In this document: in pieces, positions 52,329 through 61,714 of the stretch | How positions within the stretch are numbered: position 1 is the first letter of the stretch | Layout: each line of letters opens with the position of its first letter | Assembly (NCBI RefSeq): GCF_011761265.1 | Contig: NZ_JAAOZB010000001.1 | Span: forward strand, 930,001 to 994,000 | Origin: Microbacterium halimionae | Lineage (GTDB): Bacteria > Actinomycetota > Actinomycetes > Actinomycetales > Microbacteriaceae | DNA length: 64,000 nt | Direction of reading: 5' to 3' | Notes under the pieces: model-generated | The model's input: only the letters and a program-made list of their open reading frames with translations | Databases searched by the model: none | Told to the model about the DNA's origin: nothing | Made by a program: the position numbers and the translations under genes

Positions 52329-53885
52329 ATGAGACACAACACCCGCCGGAAAATCCGGAACATTCTCGCTGCGACTGGCATTGTCGCGCTGGCCCTTGGA
52401 GCCGCTGCTCCCGCATCTGCCGACGCCGAATCCGAACTCGTTGGTGCGCCAGAGCAGTACCTGATCGAGAACGTGCACGCCTCCGGCAAAGTGCTCGAGA
52501 TCGGCAACGACGGTGCGCAGGCAACCGGCCCGGATGCCGCATGGACAGCTGCCGCTGCGATTTTCTCGCGTGCCGAAACGGCCCCAGCTATCTCTGCACA
52601 GGCCGTTGTCGCCTACCCCGTCACGGGCGCTGAGAGCACCTTCGTGTTTACGAACGACGAGGGTGAGGTGCTTGTTCGTCGTACGAACGACGACGAGTAC
52701 TACCGCTACCTCGATCTCTCAGACATGACCGTCGACGAAGCAGCCGCCGACCCTTACGCGCAGTGGACCGCAGTTGACGCCGGCAACGGCGCTGTCTACC
52801 TGCAGAACGTGCAGCGCGACAAGAACGGTATGACCGCTGCTCTCGATATGTACAACTGGAAAACCGAGAACGGTTCAGAGATCCAGACGTACGACGTCGG
52901 CACTGCCGCTGTGCAGAAGTGGATCATGCGTTCGCTGACCCCGACGGTCGACACGATTACGGGCCGTACCGAAACGGGCACCGCTGTGCAGCCTCCCAAG
53001 ACTGTCCACGCTCGCTACAGCTGGGGCAAAGCGTACGAGATGACACTCGTCTCCTGGCAGCAGCCCGAGGCAAGCGTGTGGGATGCCGACGGCACCGTGT
53101 CGATCGACGGCACCGGGGTCGGGTTCTTTGACGAAGAAGTTCCGGTTCACGCTGAGTACCTCGTCGGCACTGTCGGTGATGCCGTTGATTCTGCTGTTCA
53201 AGGCTTCGTTGGAATCACGGCCAAGGAACTTCAGATGATCGCCCCGACGATGGTGGAACGCTCCATTTCGGGATCTGACGTCAAGGTCTCGTCCCCGGTC
53301 AAGTGGGATTGGTCTGTCGTGACGGCAGAGTCAACCTCGCAGGTCGGCACTTTCAGCATCCCGGCACTGCCGGAAACCGGGTTCGCGGCGAATCTCGTTG
53401 TCTCGATCGTTGAAACAGCGCCCGTGAACATTGCCCGCGGTGATGGGGTCCATGTCAAGGTGCAGGTTGGCTCTGCGGGCGGACTGAATGATGGTGTGCT
53501 CGATCGCACCGGATTCGGTGACTGGGTGAGCGGTGGCAACGCGAATCGCGTCAACCCCAACGTCGTCTCCTACCTGTTTGAAAAGCCCCACCAGGTGACG
53601 GGCGTTGCGCTTTACGACACCGGAACCGACGGCGATGCGAAGCACAACATCGGCGGAGTGACCGTGCAATACCGCAACCTCACCGGCGGATGGGTCGACC
53701 TTCCGGCGAAAGAGCTCACGTGGCCCTACGTCAACAACGCTGCTGACCTCAGCTTCGTCGTAGACAGCGAGCCGGTGCTTGCCACAGGAATGCGGGCGCG
53801 CCTGACAAACAAGTCGAACAACTCCTGGATGAGTTTGTCCGAATTCGAGGTCTACGGACCTGCAGCGGCACCGATCGAGCGCTAA
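52329..53885 (+). CDS. secreted multidomain carbohydrate-binding-like protein
   Basis: This 518-aa protein has a Sec signal peptide (RKIRNILAATGIVALALGAA, cleavage after ASA near residue 33). Next come a beta-trefoil/ricin-like region (residues ~40-220, with QWTAVDAGNGAVYLQNVQ and WIMRSL), an Ig-like module (VHARYSWGKAYEMTLVSWQQ) and a C-terminal discoidin/F5-8C-like domain (VTGVALYDTGTDGDAKHNIG ... NNSWMSLSEFEVYGP). No catalytic domain is visible. These modules are usually appendages of large glycosidases, so it may be a stand-alone glycan binder. A secreted phosphoesterase gene follows after 47 bp. Confidence 0.8.
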   Translation: MRHNTRRKIRNILAATGIVALALGAAAPASADAESELVGAPEQYLIENVHASGKVLEIGNDGAQATGPDAAWTAAAAIFSRAETAPAISAQAVVAYPVTGAESTFVFTNDEGEVLVRRTNDDEYYRYLDLSDMTVDEAAADPYAQWTAVDAGNGAVYLQNVQRDKNGMTAALDMYNWKTENGSEIQTYDVGTAAVQKWIMRSLTPTVDTITGRTETGTAVQPPKTVHARYSWGKAYEMTLVSWQQPEASVWDADGTVSIDGTGVGFFDEEVPVHAEYLVGTVGDAVDSAVQGFVGITAKELQMIAPTMVERSISGSDVKVSSPVKWDWSVVTAESTSQVGTFSIPALPETGFAANLVVSIVETAPVNIARGDGVHVKVQVGSAGGLNDGVLDRTGFGDWVSGGNANRVNPNVVSYLFEKPHQVTGVALYDTGTDGDAKHNIGGVTVQYRNLTGGWVDLPAKELTWPYVNNAADLSFVVDSEPVLATGMRARLTNKSNNSWMSLSEFEVYGPAAAPIER

Positions 53886-53932
53886 CTATGCGCTCGCCGT
53901 TCTTTCAGAAAATCACAGCACAAGGAAACCCC

Positions 53933-56740
53933 ATGCTTTCCCCCCTTTCCCGCCGTCGTACTCGGCGCGCGGTCGCAGCTTCTCTCGCTGTCAGCACCGT
54001 TCTCGCGCTCAGCGCTGGAGCCGTGACTTCGTCGGCGAGCGCAGCAACTCCCGATGATGCACCCGCGCCAGATCGCTCCAGCTTCGTGCTGCCGGTTCTT
54101 CCCGACACGCAGTTCTACTCGCGCTACAGCGAATCGCAGTTCTATCCGAAATACGGCACCAACCCGTTCGAAGTGCAGACGAAGTGGATCGTCGAGCACC
54201 AAGACGATCTCAACATTCCTTTCACCGTTCACGTCGGCGATGTCGTCGACCAAGAATGGGTGAGCGGTGAGTGGTCCGCTGCTGATAAAGCAATGAAAAT
54301 CCTCACCGATGGTGGAATGCCGTACTCCGTATTGCCCGGAAATCACGACGTAACGAACCAGGGTGCTCGCTCTTCCGCGGGTAACGCCGCCAACTATCGT
54401 GCACACTTCGGTGCTGCGGCGATGAGCGATCAGGCATCCAAGACCGGCAGCACGCTGCTCGGCACATTCCAAGATGGGTTGTCGTCGGCTTACCTCTTCG
54501 AAGCTGAAGGCCACACCTGGATGTCGCTCGCAATCGCGTGGAACGCCTCGGACGACACGTTCGCCTGGGCTCAGGGCATCCTTGATGCTCACCCCAACGT
54601 GCCCGTCATCCTGTCGTCGCACGCGATCATCAACATCGCGGAAGACCAGATGTCGCCGGCTTCGTGGTGGTGGGGAGACCTGCTCTGGGATCAGCTCATT
54701 CGTAAGAACGATCAGATCATCCTCACGGCGAACGGGCACTTTCACGGTGCCACGATGCAAACGCGCACGAACGACTTCGGGCACCCTGTGTATGAAATCC
54801 TCACCGATTACCAGATGTCCGCAGACGGCGGCAACGGGTACATGACGACGTTCGAGTTCGACTTGACGAACAATCGCATTGACGTCGAGACGGTTTCGCC
54901 GTGGGTGACGGTCAAAGACAAAGACTCGTTGACATCGTCTGACACACCGGTTCTCGACGGGCCGTGGCAGTCGTTCAGCATCGACTTCGACTTCGCGGAA
55001 CGCTTCGGGTGGAGTGTCAAGGCCTCAGATGAAGACAACGTCGACCTGTCGCAGCGCGTCATCGACATTGCTTCCGAAGGTTGGGATGGCGGAGCTGCCG
55101 GCGGCGAGTTGGTCGCTGCGGGCAGTGCTGACGACTACCACCAGGTGGATGGCACCATCGCGCACTGGCGGTTTGGTGCAGTCGCGGAAGGCGTCGTAGA
55201 CGAGAAGACCGTTATCCCCGACGTTGCGGGCGAAAGCCCTATGTATCGCAACGCACCCGAGACGACTGACGAGCCGGATGAGCTCGAAGATATGTCGATC
55301 ACCCACTCGAACACGGCGTTTTATTCGGCTGACCCCGGTGCCGTCTGCTTCGACAACGTGACCCGCAACGCCAGTGGCGCCGACCGCCTGTCGTACCTGT
55401 CAACCGAATACGGTGCTCCGGCGACGTTCGCAGACCTCAACGCCGTCGATGGCTACACGATCGAGACGTTCCTGCAGCTCGATGAGGAATGGACAGAGAC
55501 GGCAAACCGCTGGGGTGCGGCGCTCACCCGCGGCGGATCACGCGAGTGGACCGGCATCCATGACTCGGCAGACCCCGGCGCGGGCGTTGCGTGGATTGGT
55601 ATCTCGAGTCTGCGTGAGTACCAGTACTCCGCTGCGGACCCGCGTACCGCGAATTCGTACACGCTCTGGTCCGGTGAAATCATGCAAGGTGCCTGGCACC
55701 ACGTGGCGATTGTCAACAACCCCGCCGCAAACACCGCCATCATGTACGTCGACGGCGTGCCTGTTCTTCGTAACGCCTCGAACGTCGGCGGAATGATGGC
55801 TGCGGACTTCATGCCCTGGGTCATCGGTACTTCGACCTGGGATTCCGAGCCCGATCACGGATGGCACGGTTGCGTGGGCGAAACGCGCATTGTCAACCAC
55901 GCCCTCGCGTCGAGCGACTTTTTGTACAATCGCATCGACATCAACGGTGACGGAGCAAACTTTGCTCTCGCAACCGATCTCGGCACCGTCTACGCACCGG
56001 ATGCGACCGTGTCGACGTTCACAGGTACCGGTTACCCCGGCGCTGTGGTTCGTGTTGAGCTCGGAGGCAACAGCATCGGAACCGCTGACGTTGCAAGTGA
56101 CGGTAGCTGGACGATTGAGCTCGCAGAGGCGCTGACCGGTTCTGGATCGTACGGGCTGTCGTTCGTGCAGTCGATCGGTGAGCGTGACGGCAGCGCACAC
56201 GAGGCGACTCTCGTCATTGGTGAGAGCTCGGACTGGACGCCCGTCGATTCTGATCTCACCCCAAGCTACGAGGGGCTCATCACTGTGAACCCCAACCCGT
56301 TCACCGCGGGAGCTACCGTTGAGGTCGCGTTGCCGGCGGGCTCCGAGGGCGACACCGTGTACGCCTTCGCGTTCTCGTCTCCGACGTCGCTCGGGCAGGC
56401 AACCGTTGCGGCCGATTCGACTGTGCGGCTCGCGACGCCGGCTTCGTTCCCCGTCGGGGAGCACCGCATCGCGCTCTACACCGCCGATGGCGACTTGATC
56501 GGGTGGGATGCCGTATCGGTGCTCGCCGCAGAGAGTGACTCTGGTTCGGGATCCGACCCCGGAACAGGCGGCTCGACCGGGGGAGACGTCGCTGGTGAGG
56601 CAACTGGTGGCGCTGACGCCGGCGAACTCGCGGTGACGGGAGCGTCTCTGACGGCCCTGTTCCTGCTGTTGGCAGCTGGCATTACCGCGGTGATTACCGG
56701 GGTGACACTGCGAGCACGCCGCATCCGTCGCGTCCGCTAA
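53933..56740 (+). CDS. secreted, wall-anchored metallophosphoesterase
   Basis: This 935-aa protein has a long basic signal peptide (RRRTRRAVAASLAVSTVLAL; cleavage near ASA, residue 38). A calcineurin-like domain follows with metal motifs LPDTQFY (D58), GDVVDQE (102-108), GNHD (136-139), LSSHAI and NGHFHG. A LamG/concanavalin-like module spans about residues 500-665, and an Ig-like module ends near 770. The C-terminus has a Gly/Ser-rich linker, the sorting motif LAVTG (about 899-903), a membrane helix and an Arg-rich tail. LAxTG is the class E sortase type of high-GC actinobacteria. ATG 53933, after AAGGAAA, is chosen over ATG 53888. Confidence 0.88.
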   Translation: MLSPLSRRRTRRAVAASLAVSTVLALSAGAVTSSASAATPDDAPAPDRSSFVLPVLPDTQFYSRYSESQFYPKYGTNPFEVQTKWIVEHQDDLNIPFTVHVGDVVDQEWVSGEWSAADKAMKILTDGGMPYSVLPGNHDVTNQGARSSAGNAANYRAHFGAAAMSDQASKTGSTLLGTFQDGLSSAYLFEAEGHTWMSLAIAWNASDDTFAWAQGILDAHPNVPVILSSHAIINIAEDQMSPASWWWGDLLWDQLIRKNDQIILTANGHFHGATMQTRTNDFGHPVYEILTDYQMSADGGNGYMTTFEFDLTNNRIDVETVSPWVTVKDKDSLTSSDTPVLDGPWQSFSIDFDFAERFGWSVKASDEDNVDLSQRVIDIASEGWDGGAAGGELVAAGSADDYHQVDGTIAHWRFGAVAEGVVDEKTVIPDVAGESPMYRNAPETTDEPDELEDMSITHSNTAFYSADPGAVCFDNVTRNASGADRLSYLSTEYGAPATFADLNAVDGYTIETFLQLDEEWTETANRWGAALTRGGSREWTGIHDSADPGAGVAWIGISSLREYQYSAADPRTANSYTLWSGEIMQGAWHHVAIVNNPAANTAIMYVDGVPVLRNASNVGGMMAADFMPWVIGTSTWDSEPDHGWHGCVGETRIVNHALASSDFLYNRIDINGDGANFALATDLGTVYAPDATVSTFTGTGYPGAVVRVELGGNSIGTADVASDGSWTIELAEALTGSGSYGLSFVQSIGERDGSAHEATLVIGESSDWTPVDSDLTPSYEGLITVNPNPFTAGATVEVALPAGSEGDTVYAFAFSSPTSLGQATVAADSTVRLATPASFPVGEHRIALYTADGDLIGWDAVSVLAAESDSGSGSDPGTGGSTGGDVAGEATGGADAGELAVTGASLTALFLLLAAGITAVITGVTLRARRIRRVR

Positions 56741-56767
56741 CCCGCTGCAGTCAAAACGCTCCTTCCC

Positions 56768-56855
56768 CTCGCCGAAACGCTGCTCCCAACGGGCAACACG
56801 CCGCCTCGCACCCTGTGCGCCCGGCGTGTTGCCTCGAGGGAGCAGCGTTTCGGCG
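56768..56855. repeat. 88-bp nested palindrome, copy C
   Basis: It has the outer and inner arms of copies A and B, with one extra base in the right spacer and a changed final base. It sits between convergent genes, 27 bp after the phosphoesterase stop. Confidence 0.9.
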
Positions 56856-56939
56856 CAGTTGTTTTGTGTGTCGGGCAGGGCAAAAGGGCAGGGCAGGATG
56901 CCGCGGCCACTTGCCTGGGCACGCGCACCGCCGCGGGAG

Positions 56940-57428
56940 CTACCTGGGCGTCAGGGCGGCCAGGCGTGTCGCCGGGGTGATCTCGCGTCGCGTCCAGGTG
57001 AAGAGGTAGCGCTGGTCGAATCGCGGCGCACATGCGACACATGACGCCGCGCGGGTCGGGCGGCGGTGCCGATACGCCGTGTGACCCGCGGGGCAGCGGC
57101 CGACCCATGGGGCGAGTTCTTCCGCTGTCTCGCCGCGATGCGTTGTGCCACCCACATAGCCGAGGTCGCGGGCGATGCGTTTCCACTTCGCGCCATGGCC
57201 AGAGTCGGGGCCGGCGAGAGCATGAGCGACCTCGTGCAGCAGCGTCTGGTGGTTGGTGTCGTCGTCGTAGCGAGCGGTCAGATACTTCGAGACGCTGATG
57301 CGCTTTCGCGTGTAGTCGCAGAGGCCGGCGCGACGCTTCGCGTTATCGAAACCGAAACTCCACGACGAATCGAGGTGAAGGGCGAGAAGCGCCTCAGCCC
57401 AGTGGCGTACGCGATCTAGATCTGACAT
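56940..57428 (-). CDS. SprT-like zinc metalloprotein
   Basis: This 162-aa protein has the zincin motif HEVAH at residues 65-69 (TLLHEVAHALAG) and a C-terminal zinc-ribbon-like region with RCPAGH and SCVAC. SprT/SprT-like proteins in eukaryotes (Spartan) cut DNA-protein crosslinks; the bacterial role is unclear. The length is usual for the bacterial family. It is convergent with the phosphoesterase gene. Confidence 0.88.
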   Translation of the reverse strand: MSDLDRVRHWAEALLALHLDSSWSFGFDNAKRRAGLCDYTRKRISVSKYLTARYDDDTNHQTLLHEVAHALAGPDSGHGAKWKRIARDLGYVGGTTHRGETAEELAPWVGRCPAGHTAYRHRRPTRAASCVACAPRFDQRYLFTWTRREITPATRLAALTPR

Positions 57429-57457
57429 GCGAAAATACTAGAACATACCTACGACAC

Positions 57458-57985
57458 TCAAATGGCGAGTTGAACCCGCGCGCGGTGTCGGTCTATTGCA
57501 TCGATCAACAGCAGTGTCGATTGAAGCTCGGTTTCCGATGCTCCCGCTTCTTGCCGAAGAAAAAGGGTGCGCTTGAAATCGACCCGTGCGCCCTCGAGGT
57601 CGTCGCCGTCGAACCGCACTTTCGCGCGGTGCTGGTAGGCGAAGGCGGCGATACCCGCCCAGTTCTGACCCTCGGCTTCGTCGGCGCACGTCGTGAGTTC
57701 GTGGTCGGCCGCACCGAGTGCGCCTCGCCAGTGGAGAACTGTCGCGTGCAGAATGCGCGCGCGCAAGACGTCTTTGCGAGTACCTGCCATCCGCGCGACC
57801 CGCACCGACTGCTCGGATACGGCGAGTGCCTCATCCAATTCGTCGAGCACCTTCAGCAACCAGACGCGCTCCAGTAGTGCCGGGAGGCTCCGCTGCGGCC
57901 CAATTTCGTCGAGTCGCTCCTGGCACTCGCCAAGATTCACGATTTCGCGCAGGGTGTCGGTGTCGTAACCCTCGATGTAGCTCAC
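57458..57985 (-). CDS. TPR-like hypothetical protein
   Basis: This 175-aa all-helical protein has repeat-like helices such as LLKVLDELDEALAVSEQSVRVARMAG, ATVLHWRGALGAADHELTTCADEA and FAYQHRAKVRFDGDDLEGARVDFKR, matching the alternating small/large pattern of tetratricopeptide repeats. There is no signal or membrane segment. The function is unknown; a protein-interaction scaffold is likely. Confidence 0.75.
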   Translation of the reverse strand: MSYIEGYDTDTLREIVNLGECQERLDEIGPQRSLPALLERVWLLKVLDELDEALAVSEQSVRVARMAGTRKDVLRARILHATVLHWRGALGAADHELTTCADEAEGQNWAGIAAFAYQHRAKVRFDGDDLEGARVDFKRTLFLRQEAGASETELQSTLLLIDAIDRHRARVQLAI

Positions 57986-58089
57986 GTCGATATCCTTCCC
58001 GCACGAGAACTGTTCCAGTGTGCCTCGGCGGTCAGCGCCCGCGCGGACGACGCGCCGACCATCCAGCGTGGCCTCAGCATTCGAACAGG

Positions 58090-58950
58090 TCAGCGTTCGA
58101 ACAGGGATGCCGCCGGCTTCGGTGACGCGACAGCATCCGCATCTGTGACTATTCGTGCGCTGCGGGCAAATTCGCGCACTTCGTTGCCCTCAGCCACCTT
58201 TGCGGGGTGCGGACCGGCCGCCATCAACCGCGGGAGCCATTCGGTGGGGAGTTTTGTTCGGGATGCCGCCACGACAAGGTTTCCGAACCGGCGACCTTTG
58301 AGGGTTTGCACTTCGGCGAGCACGATGACGTGATCGAGTACAGCGTTAACTGTCGCCACTTGACGTCGAGCGAATGCGAGCCCCGCGCCATCGGCAACAT
58401 TGATGAGCAGCACCCCGTCGGGCGCGAGAAGGGCTGCCGCTTCGCGGTAGAACTCGAGCGTGGTCAGATGAGCCGGTGTCTGTGATCCGGCGTACACATC
58501 AGATACCAGCAGGTCGACGTTGCCGGTGATCGCGGGAGGAAGCCGCGAAAGCCCTGCCCGAGCATCGCCAATGCGCATCCGAATCGAGGCGCCTTTGGGA
58601 AGCGGCAGGTTTTCACGCACGAGATCGACGAGCGGTTGCTCTAGTTCGACGACCTGCTGGCGCGATCCAGGCCTCGTCGCCGCGATGTAGCGGGGAATGG
58701 TGAGGGCGCCCGCGCCAAGATGCACTGCCGTGAGGGGTTGCCCCGGCATCCTGAGCTGGTCGATGACGGCGCCCATCCGCGCCACATATTCGAAGTGCAG
58801 GTGCGTGGGGTCGTCGAGGTCGACGTGCGACTGCGGTGTGCCATCGACTTCGAGTTCGAAGCCGCCGGTGTACGCCGACGGTACAACGCGCGCGATTGTG
58901 CCATCGCTCAACCGCGTCTGTGGCGGCTCTTCTACATGTGCCCGGGCCAT
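58090..58950 (-). CDS. spermidine-synthase-like methyltransferase-fold protein
   Basis: This 286-aa protein has the spermidine-synthase fold: N-terminal strands (THLHFEYVARMGAVIDQLR), the AdoMet-like loop VHLGAGALTIPRYIAATRPG, VVELEQPLVDLVRENLP and the DVYAGSQTPAHLTTLEFY segment (with the Asp of motif DxY). Many actinobacterial members are annotated as fused MFS/spermidine synthase, but this one lacks the transporter half. True aminopropyl transfer is uncertain. The start is ATG 58950. Confidence 0.85.
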   Translation of the reverse strand: MARAHVEEPPQTRLSDGTIARVVPSAYTGGFELEVDGTPQSHVDLDDPTHLHFEYVARMGAVIDQLRMPGQPLTAVHLGAGALTIPRYIAATRPGSRQQVVELEQPLVDLVRENLPLPKGASIRMRIGDARAGLSRLPPAITGNVDLLVSDVYAGSQTPAHLTTLEFYREAAALLAPDGVLLINVADGAGLAFARRQVATVNAVLDHVIVLAEVQTLKGRRFGNLVVAASRTKLPTEWLPRLMAAGPHPAKVAEGNEVREFARSARIVTDADAVASPKPAASLFER

Positions 58951-59025
58951 GCCTTAACCGTAGGCCCCTCCTGCCGAGGGCTCGCAACATGCCGTATTGC
59001 GGCTGCTCGGCGCTAGCGTTGGGGC

Positions 59026-59781
59026 ATGGCGACGATCGATCTCAATGCCGACCTCGGCGAGACGATCGACGGCGTGCCCACGGCCGACGACGAAGCGATG
59101 TTCTCGCTGATTTCGAGCGCGAATATCGCGTGTGGTGGTCACGCGGGGGATGGCATAGCCATGCGCCAGGCCGTTGATCGGGCCGCGCGGTTCGGCGTCG
59201 CGATCGGCGCACACCCCTCGTATCCCGATCGCGCGGGTTTCGGCCGCACGGTTGTTCCCATGAGCGCGGAAGAACTGCGGTGCGAAATGGCGGCGCAGTT
59301 GGCGGCGCTGAGAGCCGCTGGCGCCGACATTAGCTACGTCAAACCTCACGGCGCGCTCTATCACGCGGCCGGCAGTGATCAACAGCAGGCAGCGGCCGTT
59401 GTGGCTGCAGTCGCCGACCTGTCAGAAGCCCTCGGGCGCCCGCTTCCGATCTTGGCAATGGGAGAAGCGTTGCGGAGTGAAGCCGTCGCTCTGGGCCTGC
59501 CGTTTGTTCGAGAGGCGTTCCTCGATCGCGCCTATCTTCCTGATGGCGCGCTCGTGCCGCGGACGATGCCCGGCGCCCTGCTGGAAGACCCACACGCGGT
59601 TGCCACCCGGGCTGTACAACTCGTGCGGGAGCAAACGGTCAACGCGATCGACGACACAACGATCGCGGTCGACGCCCGGTCACTCTGTGTGCACGGCGAC
59701 ACTCCTGCGGCCGTCGAAATGGCTCGCGCCGTCCGCAGGGCCCTGTCAGAAGCCGCCTTCGACATCGCTGCGCCGTGGTGA
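59026..59781 (+). CDS. pxpA: 5-oxoprolinase subunit A (LamB/YcsF family)
   Basis: This 251-aa protein begins IDLNADLGETIDG, the PxpA signature, followed by SANIACGGHAGDG, GAHPSYPDRAGFGR, YVKPHGALYH and REAFLDRAYLPDGALVPR. PxpA with PxpB and PxpC hydrolyses 5-oxoproline to glutamate with ATP. Its TGA overlaps the GTG of the fused pxpBC gene (GTGA at 59778-59781), so translation is coupled. Confidence 0.95.
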   Translation: MATIDLNADLGETIDGVPTADDEAMFSLISSANIACGGHAGDGIAMRQAVDRAARFGVAIGAHPSYPDRAGFGRTVVPMSAEELRCEMAAQLAALRAAGADISYVKPHGALYHAAGSDQQQAAAVVAAVADLSEALGRPLPILAMGEALRSEAVALGLPFVREAFLDRAYLPDGALVPRTMPGALLEDPHAVATRAVQLVREQTVNAIDDTTIAVDARSLCVHGDTPAAVEMARAVRRALSEAAFDIAAPW

Positions 59782-61361
59782 TCTGCATGGTTATCCCTGA
59801 CGAGAAAAAGGCGCGTGGCTCGGCCATTCGTGTCTTACCGTTCGGAGCAGCCGCGCTCCTGGCTGAAGTCGACACCCTTCCGCAGGTGCTTGATCTCCAC
59901 GCAGCGCTCGCCGCCTCTCGCCCCGCGGGCGTCGTCGATCTCGTTCCCGCGGCGCGCACAGTGCTCGTGCGGATCGACCCGCAACGCTTGACGCTCGCTG
60001 CCGCCCGCACCTGGATCACGGAGGCCGAGACGGATGCCGCCCCCATCCGTCTCGATTCGGCCCCGGTCATCGAGCTTCAGGTCGCCTACGACGGCCCCGA
60101 CCTGGCTGGTACGGCGTCGGCCCTCGGTGTCTCCGTTGATGCTCTCGTGTCTGCCCACCAGGCAGCGCACTGGGTTGTCGCCTTCACCGGATTCGCACCA
60201 GGGTTCGGCTATCTTGTCAGCGACGAGTGGCACTTTGATGTGCCGCGGCTCGACAGCCCGCGCACGCGAGTACCGCCGGGCGCTGTCGGTCTCGCGGGCG
60301 ACTTCACGGGTGCATATCCGCGTGCAACTCCCGGGGGTTGGCGGCTCATCGGCACGACCGAAGCGGTACTTTTCAACCCGGATGCCGCATCTCCCGTGCT
60401 CCTGACTCCCGGAAGCCGCGTGCGCTTTGTCGCCGCCGGCCCGACGCGCGAAGCCGTCATCGCTGCGCCACCAGCTCTGCCCGAGCGGCCGAACGTGCCC
60501 GCAGCATTCACCATTGCCGCACCGGGGTGGCAGTCCACCGTGCAGGATCGGGGACGACCCGGCGCCGCCTCGCTCGGCATCGCACCGTCTGGCGCTCTGG
60601 ACCGGGGTGCTCTGGCGGTGGCGAACCGGCTCGTGGGTAACTCGGAGGATGCCGCGGCGATCGAGGTCACCGGCGGTGGTTTTCGCGCCGTTGCCGAGCG
60701 CGATCTCTGGATCGCTCTGGCTGGTGCTCGTGGCGTGGCCCGAGTGGGCGCTTTGGCACTCGATGCCCTCGCGGCAACGCTCTGGCCCGAAGGCGAGGAG
60801 CTTGAAATTAGCGCTTTTGAGCACGGCATCCGGGCGTACCTTGCGGTGCGTGGGGGAGTAGCGGGGCCGATTTCGGCAGGGTCGAGATCATCCGACGTGC
60901 TCGCAGGTCTCGGGCGCGCCGCGTACGCTTCCGGCGACGGTGTCGCACTGGCAAACGATGTGGTGGGGCCTGTTCCGCCGCTCGACATTGCGCCCTGGAC
61001 GGCACCGACCGACGACGTGATCGAACTGGGCGCGGAGGCCGGGCCGCGCGGTGAGTGGTTCGCGGCATCCGCTCACGAAGCCCTCTTCGAGGCACTCTGG
61101 ACAATTTCGGCTGATGCCAACCGGGTGGGCGTGCGGCTGGAAGGTCCAGTGCTTGAGCGAACCCGCCCCGGCGAACTGCCGAGTGAGGGCATGATCCCTG
61201 GCGCAATCCAGGTACCGCCCTCAGGGCAGCCGACGATTTTGCTCGCCGATGGCCCCGTGACAGGCGGGTACCCGGTGATCGCGGTCGTGTCGGATGCCTC
61301 GCTCGATGCTCTGGCGCAGGCCCGCCCCGGCATGCGCGTGCGGTTTCGGCACGGCATCTAG
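59778..61361 (+). CDS. pxpBC: fused 5-oxoprolinase subunits B and C
   Basis: This 527-aa protein joins a PxpB domain (residues ~12-213; GFAPGFGYL and PRTRVPPGAVGLAGDFTGAYP) to a PxpC domain (from about 230; GWQSTVQDRGRPG, SGALDRGALAVANRLVGN, AYLAVRGGVAG, PSEGMIPGAIQVPPSGQP). In Bacillus these are separate genes. GTG 59778 gives the usual four-base overlap with pxpA; ATG 59787 is possible. The pair PxpA-PxpBC clears 5-oxoproline formed by spontaneous glutamine cyclisation. Confidence 0.93.
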   Translation: MICMVIPDEKKARGSAIRVLPFGAAALLAEVDTLPQVLDLHAALAASRPAGVVDLVPAARTVLVRIDPQRLTLAAARTWITEAETDAAPIRLDSAPVIELQVAYDGPDLAGTASALGVSVDALVSAHQAAHWVVAFTGFAPGFGYLVSDEWHFDVPRLDSPRTRVPPGAVGLAGDFTGAYPRATPGGWRLIGTTEAVLFNPDAASPVLLTPGSRVRFVAAGPTREAVIAAPPALPERPNVPAAFTIAAPGWQSTVQDRGRPGAASLGIAPSGALDRGALAVANRLVGNSEDAAAIEVTGGGFRAVAERDLWIALAGARGVARVGALALDALAATLWPEGEELEISAFEHGIRAYLAVRGGVAGPISAGSRSSDVLAGLGRAAYASGDGVALANDVVGPVPPLDIAPWTAPTDDVIELGAEAGPRGEWFAASAHEALFEALWTISADANRVGVRLEGPVLERTRPGELPSEGMIPGAIQVPPSGQPTILLADGPVTGGYPVIAVVSDASLDALAQARPGMRVRFRHGI

Positions 61362-61516
61362 CGCGAGGCATCCTGATCCCTCGGTCTCGCGTGAATGCAG
61401 TCCGCTGAGACTGTGGGCATACTCACAGTGAGCCGGATTATCCGCGGAATATTAGCTCATCTTGGCGGCAAAAGGTCGGTTTATACCTCACGATTCACAC
61501 CGGGTCAAGGATCCAG

Positions 61517-61545
61517 TAGACACGGCGCGTCACGCGGGATATAGT
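61517..61545 (+). promoter_or_regulatory. sigma-70-type promoter of rpoB
   Basis: TAGACA (61517-61522) and TATAGT (61540-61545) are separated by exactly 17 bp, close to the housekeeping consensus TTGACA-N17-TATAAT. Transcription would start near 61552, giving a leader of about 160 nt before rpoB. Confidence 0.75.
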
Positions 61546-61682
61546 TGTTCCTTGCGCTCTTGGATTCTCCCTGCCCTCATATGGTGGTCGGCTGGGCCTC
61601 CACGTCCCCGTGCTGTCACGGTGCGTGACGTGAAGGCTAAATGGGGGACGACTGAGCAGTTCACCTGACGACAAAGGATCAC

Positions 61683-61700
61683 GAGCCCTCATCCGGGCTC
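61683..61700 (+). promoter_or_regulatory. hairpin adjoining the rpoB ribosome-binding site
   Basis: GAGCCC-TCATCC-GGGCTC forms a 6-bp stem with a 6-nt loop, ending two bases before the GGAGG ribosome-binding site (61703-61707). It could modulate rpoB translation. Confidence 0.5.
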
Positions 61701-61714
61701 ACGGAGGTTATCCC

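Larger units (their letters stand above)
61362..61714. other. rpoB upstream region
   Basis: This 353-bp interval contains the sigma-70-like promoter at 61517-61545, an untranslated leader of about 165 bases with a hairpin just before the ribosome-binding site, and no gene. The bases from 61362 to 61500 show no assignable signal. No transcription terminator of pxpBC is evident. Confidence 0.7.
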
